DNA of 64,000 bases, from assembly GCF_004352835.1 (NCBI RefSeq), contig NZ_SJSB01000001.1:62001-126000 (forward strand), read 5' to 3'. This DNA is from Marinomonas flavescens (GTDB taxonomy: Bacteria > Pseudomonadota > Gammaproteobacteria > Pseudomonadales > Marinomonadaceae). The position numbers and the translations under genes are program-made. This document shows positions 37,747 to 44,009 of the stretch, piece after piece. Under the pieces are notes generated by a model. That model was not told the DNA's origin, ran no database searches, and was given only the letters and a program-made list of their open reading frames with translations. Position 1 is the stretch's first letter, and each line of letters starts with the position of its first letter.

Positions 37747-38061
37747 ATGAGCAGTCGTGATTTATTTGCAGAGTTAAGTGCTTCTCTTGTTGAAGCAAAA
37801 GCACATTCAGAAGGTAAGCTAACGCTAAAAACACATAAAGTCGGCGATGTTGGTGAGCTTGAAATATCGCCTGATGAAATTGTGAATATCCGTGAGCAGT
37901 TTAATATGTCGCGTGGTGTGTTTGCTCGTCTGTTACATACTTCATCTCGCACATTAGAAAACTGGGAGCAAGGTCGCAGCACGCCAAATGGCCAAGCGGT
38001 AACACTGTTGAAGCTAGTTAAAAATCACCCTGAGACGCTGACACATATCGCTCAACTATGA
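37747..38061 (+). CDS. HigA/NadS-type antitoxin
   Basis: A 104-residue antitoxin. The helix-turn-helix is near residues 45-90 (IVNIREQFNMSRGVFARLL, SSRTLENWEQGRSTPNGQA), as in HigA-2/NadS antitoxins that follow their toxin gene. It looks complete (LLKLVKNHPETLTHIAQL), although its final codons overlap a 50-base segment shared with another TA operon. Its toxin gene is truncated. Confidence 0.85.
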   Translation: MSSRDLFAELSASLVEAKAHSEGKLTLKTHKVGDVGELEISPDEIVNIREQFNMSRGVFARLLHTSSRTLENWEQGRSTPNGQAVTLLKLVKNHPETLTHIAQL

Positions 38062-38100
38062 GGACTATCACTAATGACTGTGCATAATCCGCCACATCCT
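38051..38100 (+). pseudogene. Fragment of a second higB-higA junction
   Basis: Fifty bases match 39374-39423 with a single difference. They represent the last codons of a HigB (LNYEDYH) plus the first codons of its HigA, here cut off by a GTGCCACCCACC repeat. They are fused to the end of the NadS-type antitoxin gene. Confidence 0.8.
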
Positions 38101-38102
38101 AG

Positions 38103-38200
38103 GGTTAAAGTGCCACCCACCGTTAAAACCCAGTCATAGCAGGCCTTCCCGTCCGAAACATTAATGTGCCACCCACCTTTAAAACCCAGTAATACAAAGG
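38103..38200 (+). repeat. GTGCCACCCACC repeats, copies 4 and 5
   Basis: Copies at 38103 (GGTTAAAGTGCCACCCACCG) and 38161 (TTAATGTGCCACCCACC), the first ending CAGTCATAGCAGGCC and the second CAGTAATACAAAGGG. Confidence 0.85.
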
Positions 38201-38288
38201 GTTTCAACTTTCACCCGATATGTTTCTGTAATAAATCGGGTCAGGGTTAAATCAAACCAACTCAAGCCGGATCCCTCTAAAAGAACGT

Positions 38289-38558
38289 CTAAAATAAATC
38301 ACTATGTGATCCAATTCTAGCGAGTTGCAACGCATTCTTATGGATACGATAGATTAAAACGAGGTCCGGTTTTACGTGGCAATCTCGAAATTCGTTTCAG
38401 TTCCCTATGAGAGAATGGTCTACGTATTTTGCATCGAGTGTTAAGCCTTTTTGAAGTGTCGAGATGACGTTGCCTATTTCTATGATATCTGGAATAGGCA
38501 TTTTGGTTATTTTCTTGAAGTCTTTCTTAAACTGGTTTGAGTATTCAAGAGTGTACAT
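38289..38558 (-). pseudogene. YafQ-type toxin with in-frame nonsense codon
   Basis: The minus strand encodes MYTLEYSNQFKKDFKK.. continuing in one frame to QLARIGSHSDLF and a final TAG, about 89 codons, the normal length of YafQ mRNA interferases. Codon 54 is TGA where the family usually has Trp (GDW; here GN-stop, then NEFRDCHVKPDLVLIYR). The rest is intact, including the His/Asp-rich active-site part. It overlaps the antitoxin stop by 14 bases, the normal dinJ-yafQ arrangement. Confidence 0.85.
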
Positions 38559-38829
38559 CGCTAACTTTTCCTTCTGTTAACTCTGACATCAAATGCGCCA
38601 TGTTTTCCGCTTGGTGTCCGTTACCTTGCGATAGTTCTTGGATTGCGTTTGCTGTTACGTCGTTAGGCTGTTTGGCTCTTAGTTCGAAAGGAATTCCACC
38701 GTAATTAATGACCGCACGGGCAAAGAGTTTGATTGCTTGTGATGGGCTCAAACCAATTTCTTCACAAACATGGGTGAAGGCAATTTTAGTGTCTTGATCA
38801 ATACGAGTTGTGAGCATTTCGGTTTTCAT
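38545..38829 (-). CDS. RelB/DinJ family antitoxin
   Basis: A 94-residue ribbon-helix-helix antitoxin: EMLTTRIDQDTKIAFTHVCEEIGLSPSQAIKLFARAVI is the DinJ DNA-binding N-terminus, followed by GGIPFELRAKQPN. The start is taken at ATG 38829 (MKTEMLTTRI); an ATG four codons upstream is possible. It remains open while its YafQ partner carries a nonsense codon. Confidence 0.88.
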   Translation of the reverse strand: MKTEMLTTRIDQDTKIAFTHVCEEIGLSPSQAIKLFARAVINYGGIPFELRAKQPNDVTANAIQELSQGNGHQAENMAHLMSELTEGKVSDVHS

Positions 38830-38948
38830 AATACACCTCAATGTATGTTGTTTGTTCTACATTGTAGTACAAATGATGGTGTCTGGAAATATAGATTACA
38901 ACTTATCAAATTAGGATTAGTTTGAATAAATCAGAAATTAAAGCAGAA

Positions 38949-38992
38949 ATTAAAGTGCCACCCACCGTTAAAACCCAGTCATAGCGGGCCTT
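38949..38992 (+). repeat. GTGCCACCCACC repeat, copy 6
   Basis: ATTAAAGTGCCACCCACCGT, then TAAAACCCAGTCATAGCGGGCC. It precedes an attC remnant and the intact higBA pair. Confidence 0.85.
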
Positions 38993-39026
38993 TCTGACTA
39001 GGGGGGGATTCCCTCGAAGCAGGATT

Positions 39027-39079
39027 CATAACAGTTGCTATGGTTCTGCTTCGTTTCACAACTTAGTAAGGCGTTAATT
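39027..39079 (+). other. attC remnant before higBA
   Basis: CATAACAGTTGC corresponds to an inner attC arm, and CAACTTAGTAAGGCGTTAATT matches the right end of attC sites 2 and 3. The left half is missing, apparently replaced by a repeat copy. Confidence 0.6.
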
Positions 39080-39118
39080 TTTATCGACGACTGATGCGCA
39101 TCACGCTACACTAGCGTT

Positions 39119-39397
39119 ATGATTAAATCTTTTAAACACAAAGGCCTTAAGAAATACTTCCAAACTGGAAGTGTTGCTGGAATTCAGGCTAAGCATCAAA
39201 GCAAATTACGGATGCAACTGACAGCAATAGATACCGCACAAGTTATTGATGATATCAATCTACCCGGTTTTAAATTGCATCCACTAAAGGGGGATCGTAA
39301 CGAGATTTGGTCTATTACCGTAAATGGTAACTGGCGCATTACTTTTGAATTCATTGACGGTAATGCATACATTCTCAACTATGAGGACTATCACTAA
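39119..39397 (+). CDS. higB: HigB-type toxin (RelE/HigB killer family)
   Basis: A 92-residue mRNA interferase of the HigB/killer family: IKSFKHKGLKKYFQTG at the start, LRMQLTAIDTA, LPGFKLHPLKGDRNEIWSITVNGNWRITFEF near residues 50-80 and the closing NYEDYH. All these parts are complete, so it is probably active. The antitoxin start overlaps its stop codon. It lies right after an attC remnant, consistent with a captured cassette. Confidence 0.9.
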   Translation: MIKSFKHKGLKKYFQTGSVAGIQAKHQSKLRMQLTAIDTAQVIDDINLPGFKLHPLKGDRNEIWSITVNGNWRITFEFIDGNAYILNYEDYH

Positions 39398-39690
39398 TGA
39401 CTATGCATAATCCGCCACATCCTGGAGAGTTTATTTACAACGTATATCTAGAACCAGCAGGTCTTAGCTGTCGTTATCTAGCAAAACAACTGGATGTCGC
39501 ATCGTCTACTTTAAATAGGGTTTTAAAGGGGCAAAGTGCTGTCTCTCCAGAAATGGCACTGCGCTTATCTAAAGCAATTGGCAGAACGCCGGAGAGTTGG
39601 TTAGCAATGCAAGATAACTATGATCTTTGGCATGCTAAACAACAAGTTAACTTAACAAATGTCCACGCAGTTAACTTTGCTGTGGCATAA
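39397..39690 (+). CDS. higA: HigA-type antitoxin
   Basis: A 97-residue helix-turn-helix antitoxin of the VapI/HigA family: HNPPHPGEFIYNVYLEPAGLSCRYLAKQLDVASSTLNRVL, SPEMALRLSKAIGRTPESWLAMQ. ATG shares one base with the higB stop. It is the only apparently complete TA pair in this part of the window. A hairpin follows 12 bases after the stop. Confidence 0.92.
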   Translation: MTMHNPPHPGEFIYNVYLEPAGLSCRYLAKQLDVASSTLNRVLKGQSAVSPEMALRLSKAIGRTPESWLAMQDNYDLWHAKQQVNLTNVHAVNFAVA

Positions 39691-39701
39691 AAAATAACAC
39701 T

Positions 39702-39730
39702 TGGCTATCTCTCACAATTGTAGATAGCCA
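39702..39730 (+). terminator. Hairpin after higA
   Basis: TGGCTATCT (39702-39710) pairs perfectly with AGATAGCCA (39722-39730). There is no T run. It could be a terminator or the centre of a degraded attC site (AACAC before, GGGCATTA after). Confidence 0.45.
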
Positions 39731-39771
39731 TGCTTTTCCTCTTAGGGCATTAAAGAAAACGTTAAAAGGGA

Positions 39772-39815
39772 TTAAAGTGCCACCCACCGTTAAAACCCAG
39801 TCATAGCAGGCCTTC
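39772..39815 (+). repeat. GTGCCACCCACC repeat, copy 7
   Basis: ATTAAAGTGCCACCCACCGT, continuing CCCAGTCATAGCAGGCC and CGTCCGAAGAGTCCAT. The extension also follows copies 3 and 4 in part, so the repeat unit is longer than the core. Confidence 0.85.
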
Positions 39816-39892
39816 CCGTCCGAAGAGTCCATATCCCTTTAAAAATTGAGGCGTTAAATCTCTCAAGCAACTCCGTCTTGGTTCCTCTTAAA

Positions 39893-39940
39893 GAACAACT
39901 CAAAAAAATTGCTATGTGAGCCTACCCTAGCGAGTTGCTC
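39893..39940 (-). pseudogene. 3' remnant of a YafQ-type toxin gene (second)
   Basis: The minus strand reads QLARVGSHSNFFEL, like the YafQ pseudogene end. As at 37502, it lies just downstream of a GTGCCACCCACC copy. From 39691 to 40200 nothing else is recognisable except this, the repeat, the hairpin and the IS right end. Confidence 0.6.
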
Positions 39941-40122
39941 GGCGCTTTTGTCGAATCAACTGTATTTGAACATCTGAGATGAGCAGCGGTGGTACGATCT
40001 TGACGTCCTCATTTTATCTGTAGCTTGATATCTGTGATTTATGATGGAAAAAAGAATGGTCAATTGAATCTTAGAAGTATGTGAAATATTGTGGATTTAT
40101 ATTAATTAGGTAGGCTGAGAAT

Positions 40123-40140
40123 GAGAAATTCTACAGCCTC
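40123..40140 (-). mobile_element. Right terminal repeat of the IS
   Basis: GAGAAATTCTACAGCCTC is the exact reverse complement of the left terminal repeat at 35932-35949. It is followed by GTTATGTG, restoring the attC right core interrupted at 35931. Confidence 0.85.
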
Positions 40141-40200
40141 GTTATGTGTCTGCGATGCAAAAGAAGTGAGTGATGAAAATATATATTTATAGGCGAAGTT

Positions 40201-41064
40201 ATGAACATTATTCAAACCAATAGTGGAATGACAGATGAACAAAGATCAAAGATCATCTTTGCAGGTGACTTGATTGTTTTTCAACAACGGCCAGCAATGT
40301 TGGAATTATGCCAATACATCGATCAGCTATTATCAGAATCCTTGAATGGCCTGTATCCAGAGCAAGCTCAGTACCATTTAAGTGAGCCGGATTATCGAAG
40401 ATTTGTTGCCGATACACAGAAAAAAATTCAAGCTGACGATAAAGCTAAGGCGATATTTTTTCATGCGTTGCAGGAAGCAGGTTTAGCGCTAGATTCGACC
40501 TATTATGATTACTTTGCGATGCGAGTAGTATCGGCCGAAAAGGCTTTTGCGACGGGGTTGCGTTCCGTCGTTGGGCATCATCGCGATACATGGGGAGGCA
40601 ATATACAAGCGCAGACCAATTGGTGGGCGCCTATTTATAAGATAGAAGAAGAACGGAGTATTGCCTTTTATCCTTACCATTGGGAGCATCCAACCATTAA
40701 CGATACCTCGGAGTGGAGCTTTAAAGAATACCTTGCTGCGCGCCGCGAAACGCCCGAAGGTGCTGAGTTAAGCTACTCTCCTGCACCTCAGTTATTGCGG
40801 CCAGTAGATGAAAGCAAGGCGGTAAAAATAGTGATAGAGCTAGGTGATATTCTGTGTTTTTCCAGTGCGCATTTACATGCTAGTGTGCCGAACACGACAA
40901 GGTTGGCTCGTTTTAGCGTTGAAATGCGCACCCTTAATCTAAACGATTTGGACGTTGGTCGTGGCGCACCAAATGTCGACAATGCTGGAGATAAGCCGCA
41001 GTACCAGTGGTATCGACACGCAGTTGATCAGTCACCATTGAGTATGGCGATGGAGAGTGTATGA
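40201..41064 (+). CDS. Phytanoyl-CoA dioxygenase-like protein
   Basis: A 287-residue predicted 2-oxoglutarate/Fe(II) oxygenase. Iron ligands fit HRD in VGHHRDTWGG near residue 125 and the distal His in SSAHLHASVPN near 226, with Arg in TRLARFSVEMRT for 2-oxoglutarate. The substrate is unknown. The start is ATG at 40201. It lies 50 bases after a restored integron core (GTTATGTG), so it was probably a cassette gene, but no intact attC follows; 10 bases after its stop is another GTT cut by a small element. Confidence 0.78.
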   Translation: MNIIQTNSGMTDEQRSKIIFAGDLIVFQQRPAMLELCQYIDQLLSESLNGLYPEQAQYHLSEPDYRRFVADTQKKIQADDKAKAIFFHALQEAGLALDSTYYDYFAMRVVSAEKAFATGLRSVVGHHRDTWGGNIQAQTNWWAPIYKIEEERSIAFYPYHWEHPTINDTSEWSFKEYLAARRETPEGAELSYSPAPQLLRPVDESKAVKIVIELGDILCFSSAHLHASVPNTTRLARFSVEMRTLNLNDLDVGRGAPNVDNAGDKPQYQWYRHAVDQSPLSMAMESV

Positions 41065-41076
41065 GCCGTCGGCGTT

Positions 41077-41253
41077 GAGGCTATAGCGTTTCTGCAAAGT
41101 GGAAAATGGCGGAGAATTTTTGTGTTTATACAGCCCATAAAATTCACTTTCTAGTGGAGCACTCCCTCAGATTTCACGTAGCAACGCAATTTGAGGATTA
41201 ATTTTCAATCAATTATCAGACTGTTTTTTCTAAAATAGAAATTCTACAGGTTC
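41077..41253. mobile_element. 177-bp MITE-like element at an integron core
   Basis: It begins GAGGCTATAGCGTTTCT and ends AGAAATTCTACAGGTTC, imperfect inverted repeats close to the IS ends at 35932 and 40123. It is flanked by GTT on both sides (41074-41076 and 41254-41256), again interrupting GCGTT/ATGTG. It has no coding capacity, so it is probably a non-autonomous relative of the IS. Confidence 0.65.
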
Positions 41254-41273
41254 GTTATGTGCTAGGAGGTCAT

Positions 41274-41660
41274 TTGAAAAAGTTGTTTTATTTACTCTTT
41301 AGTTTCACCGTTATTTCAGGGTGTTCTGTGCTGCCGAAATCAAGTTTTGTTTACTATAAAAGTTTGGAGCCAGCATCGTGTAACTTGGTCGTTGGATTAT
41401 CACAAGAAGGTAATCAGCAGATATACAAAGTGACAACAAATGCTCGCTCTGCTGAAGGCACTTTTATACAAAAAGGCCAACAAATTGTATTCTCTGGGTT
41501 GTATGCCTCAGAGTCGCCTGGTGATTCAAAAATTGAAGTCAGTGCGTTACAGCAAGGTGATACGTTAACCATTCAAAATTACGGTAATAGCATGAATTCA
41601 TTCACGCTTTTATCTGAGTGCGAAAGTAAGTATCTTTCCCTAGTTAAAGCTCGCCCATAA
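41274..41660 (+). CDS. Small predicted lipoprotein
   Basis: A 128-residue exported protein: KKLFYLLFSFTVISGCSVLP is a lipoprotein signal with Cys as the first mature residue. The remainder is a small beta-rich domain with two cysteines (ASCNLVVG, LLSECESK). No family is recognised. TTG at 41274 is preferred because AGGAGG lies five bases before it; ATG at 41259 would put that site inside the coding region. It starts right after the integron core GTTATGTG. Confidence 0.7.
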   Translation: MKKLFYLLFSFTVISGCSVLPKSSFVYYKSLEPASCNLVVGLSQEGNQQIYKVTTNARSAEGTFIQKGQQIVFSGLYASESPGDSKIEVSALQQGDTLTIQNYGNSMNSFTLLSECESKYLSLVKARP

Positions 41661-41682
41661 CAAGAGTTTTCAGCCGCCTTGC
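41653..41682 (+). other. Left half of an attC site
   Basis: GCCCATAACAAGAGTTTTCA starts like attC sites 1-3 (xTAACAAGxxxTT) at the end of the lipoprotein gene, then is cut by a GTGCCACCCACC copy. The right half is absent. Confidence 0.55.
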
Positions 41683-41683
41683 T

Positions 41684-41720
41684 GTGCCACCCACCTTTTA
41701 AACTCAGTAATACCAAGGCT
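41684..41720 (+). repeat. GTGCCACCCACC repeat, copy 8
   Basis: GTGCCACCCACCTTTTAAAC then TCAGTAATACCAAGG. It replaces the right half of the attC site of the lipoprotein cassette. Confidence 0.85.
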
Positions 41721-41799
41721 TTCGCTTTTTATCTAGGGTTTACTGATAGCTTGATCTGGTGTCTACTGAGTTATCTTTGATTAACTGCTAAGGGCTTAG

Positions 41800-43107
41800 A
41801 TGCGCACGTCAAAAATACTCTACATAACCATCTTTATACTGGTTTTATTTTCTGCTTTGGTTGCCGTTTGGGTGTACTACCTAGAAGAAGGAAAAGATCT
41901 ACTTAATTTTACGATATCTACGGTGAGTTTCTGTATTGCTCTGTTGGCGCTTTTTATCGCGGTTCGTACTTATGCATCCATTGATAGCGTGAGTAATATC
42001 AGCAAGATGGAAGGCAATATCCTTGATAATGAGAACTATGTAACCTCTTTGCCTGAGTTGATTAATCATTATAAATCTAAAGACGAAAATTCGTTGGATA
42101 AAGAGATTTTCACATCCATAGAGCATAAGTTAAAAAAAGAGTCTTTTACCGCCGTTCTGTTTGCCGATACGCTGCAATATATGATTGATCTTATCGTGTT
42201 GTTTCCTGCTGTTTTTAATGCATCTGAGACGGATAAAGAATCATATAGAAAACGTATGGATAACATTTTAAAAAATGTGGATAAGCAGCGTGATGTTTTA
42301 CAGTCGATCAGCAAAGGTAATTCAATACAGATAACAGAATCAATAAAGTTGCTAAAAGCCGTTGTCGCGTATCAAAGCTTTGTTGCAGCTGGCAATTTTA
42401 ATATTCATTCGGACCTTCTTCATGTTCGAGGCCCGATACTGCGAAACCCTGTCACGAAAACGATTTATCATAATTATCTTGGCTTGTATTACAACAAAAA
42501 GGGAATGCATTTACTTCGTGATGCTTTAAATATGAAATCGATGGACATTCTTTCTATTGATGGTCTTGCTTGGGTTAAGTCTAATCTGAATTCGATTGAG
42601 CCATCAGTGATTGAAGAAATTAATATGTATTTGACGTCAGCTTGCGAGCAATTCGATAGAGCACTTAAAATATCCAGTGAAGATGTCATGTGGCCTGGTT
42701 TTATAAATTATAACAAAGCAAGAACCTTGTACTTCTTAGGTTTATTATCAGATTCAAAAGAAAGCTGGGAGGATGTTATGGATGATGCCATAGCATCTCG
42801 CTCTAGGTTAAATCGCTTGATTGATGAAATATTAACCATAGACAGAGAGGGTGATGCTCAAGTCGTTGATACCCATTTGAGGAAGTTTTTTCTATATCAA
42901 GAAGAGCTGGCGCGGTTAGTGAAATTAAATTTACTGTTTGCTGAAAAAAATGGGAAAAACAATACAAGTAGCATTCTCTATAAGGGAACAGATTTAGAAA
43001 GCACAGGGAAAGAAGGCGTTGAGAGCTTGTTCATGGAGATTGAAAATTTCCCTATAATTAAACGTTACCAAGAAAAAATCATCGATGTTCTTGTAGAAAG
43101 AAGTTAA
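41800..43107 (+). CDS. Membrane protein of unknown function
   Basis: A 435-residue protein with two membrane helices at the N-terminus (residues about 7-27 and 36-60), then a long, mostly helical cytoplasmic region of about 370 residues with tetratricopeptide-like character (YHNYLGLYYNKKG, INYNKARTLYFLGLL). No catalytic motif is recognised. The layout resembles membrane-anchored helical-repeat proteins that bind partners. It lies between copies 8 and 9 of the repeat and has no attC, so cassette origin cannot be confirmed. Confidence 0.7.
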   Translation: MRTSKILYITIFILVLFSALVAVWVYYLEEGKDLLNFTISTVSFCIALLALFIAVRTYASIDSVSNISKMEGNILDNENYVTSLPELINHYKSKDENSLDKEIFTSIEHKLKKESFTAVLFADTLQYMIDLIVLFPAVFNASETDKESYRKRMDNILKNVDKQRDVLQSISKGNSIQITESIKLLKAVVAYQSFVAAGNFNIHSDLLHVRGPILRNPVTKTIYHNYLGLYYNKKGMHLLRDALNMKSMDILSIDGLAWVKSNLNSIEPSVIEEINMYLTSACEQFDRALKISSEDVMWPGFINYNKARTLYFLGLLSDSKESWEDVMDDAIASRSRLNRLIDEILTIDREGDAQVVDTHLRKFFLYQEELARLVKLNLLFAEKNGKNNTSSILYKGTDLESTGKEGVESLFMEIENFPIIKRYQEKIIDVLVERS

Positions 43108-43146
43108 CGCGCGACTCACCATTAAGTTGTCATTAAGCTATCGAAG

Positions 43147-43215
43147 ATTAAAGTGCCACCCACCCTTGAGATTAAAGTGCCACCCACCCTTAAAACTTAG
43201 TCATAACGAGCATTT
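43147..43215 (+). repeat. GTGCCACCCACC repeats, copies 9 and 10
   Basis: Two copies 24 bases apart (GATTAAAGTGCCACCCACCC at 43146 and again at 43170); the second continues to AAAACTTAGTCATAACGAGC. Confidence 0.85.
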
Positions 43216-43345
43216 TTCTGAATACCTTGCTCAAAATGAAATCAAAACTAGGGGCGGTGTGTCACCAATTCTTAGAATCTTTGATTGGTTATGACTGAAG
43301 CGCTATCATCCAGCCTTTATTTAAATAACCACAGTGCTTCTATTT

Positions 43346-43876
43346 ATGCGTTTGTTAAAGTCGACCGTACACCCCGATATTAAGTCTCTCGATCAGCCTT
43401 CTTTTTTACGTTTTGCAGCGCGTGGCATTATCCTAAAAGGTGAGAGCGTTTTAATGCTGTATACACAGCGTTACGACGATTTCACCTTGCCGGGTGGTGG
43501 CATCGATTCAGGCGAAAACCAAATTCAAGGATTAATCCGCGAGTTAGCAGAAGAAACGGGCGCGCAAAATATTCGCAATGTAGAGGCGTTTGGCTTATAC
43601 GAAGAGTATCGCCCTTGGTACAAAGATGATTTTAATATTATGCGGATGAAATCTTATTGTTACACCTGTGATATTGATGAAACATTGGGCGAGACGAGCC
43701 TTGAAGATTACGAAGTTAAAAACGGAATGAAGGCCGTATGGATCAATGTTCACGATGCGATTCAACATAATCTAGAGACCATCAAAAACAGTGATAAAAA
43801 AGGCATGTCGATTGAACGAGAAACTTTTTTATTGTCATTGATTCGAGATGAACTGTTGGTCAAGTCAACCTGCTAA
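43346..43876 (+). CDS. Nudix hydrolase
   Basis: A 176-residue hydrolase. The Nudix box is complete: G-x5-E-x7-RELAEETGA near residues 46-69 (LPGGGIDSGENQIQGL..), and the following EYRPWYKDDFNIMRMKSYCY is typical of small bacterial Nudix proteins. The substrate is unknown. ATG at 43346 is taken; GTG at 43334 is possible. It differs from the Nudix gene at 2532, which carries an extra N-terminal domain. Confidence 0.85.
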   Translation: MRLLKSTVHPDIKSLDQPSFLRFAARGIILKGESVLMLYTQRYDDFTLPGGGIDSGENQIQGLIRELAEETGAQNIRNVEAFGLYEEYRPWYKDDFNIMRMKSYCYTCDIDETLGETSLEDYEVKNGMKAVWINVHDAIQHNLETIKNSDKKGMSIERETFLLSLIRDELLVKSTC

Positions 43877-43886
43877 GCACCAATCT

Positions 43887-43925
43887 CTTAAGGTGCCATC
43901 CACCCTTATACCCCAGTGATACCCG
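43887..43925 (+). repeat. GTGCCACCCACC repeat, copy 11 (divergent)
   Basis: CTTAAGGTGCCATCCACCCT then ATACCCCAGTGATACCC, with several changes from the consensus. It is the last copy, 85 bases before the RAYT start codon. Confidence 0.75.
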
Positions 43926-43965
43926 ATGTTTAGGTAAAATCGAGCGTTTTTTAGGAATCGAACTA

Positions 43966-43985
43966 TACTGTATATAATTACAGTA
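43966..43985 (+). promoter_or_regulatory. LexA (SOS) box overlapping the RAYT promoter
   Basis: TACTGTATATAATTACAGTA matches the E. coli LexA consensus at 18 of 20 positions and contains a TATAAT -10 hexamer (43973-43978). The start codon lies 24 bases downstream. LexA bound here would cover the promoter. Confidence 0.8.
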
Positions 43986-44009
43986 TAAAATCTTAAAAAA
44001 GGTCAAGTT

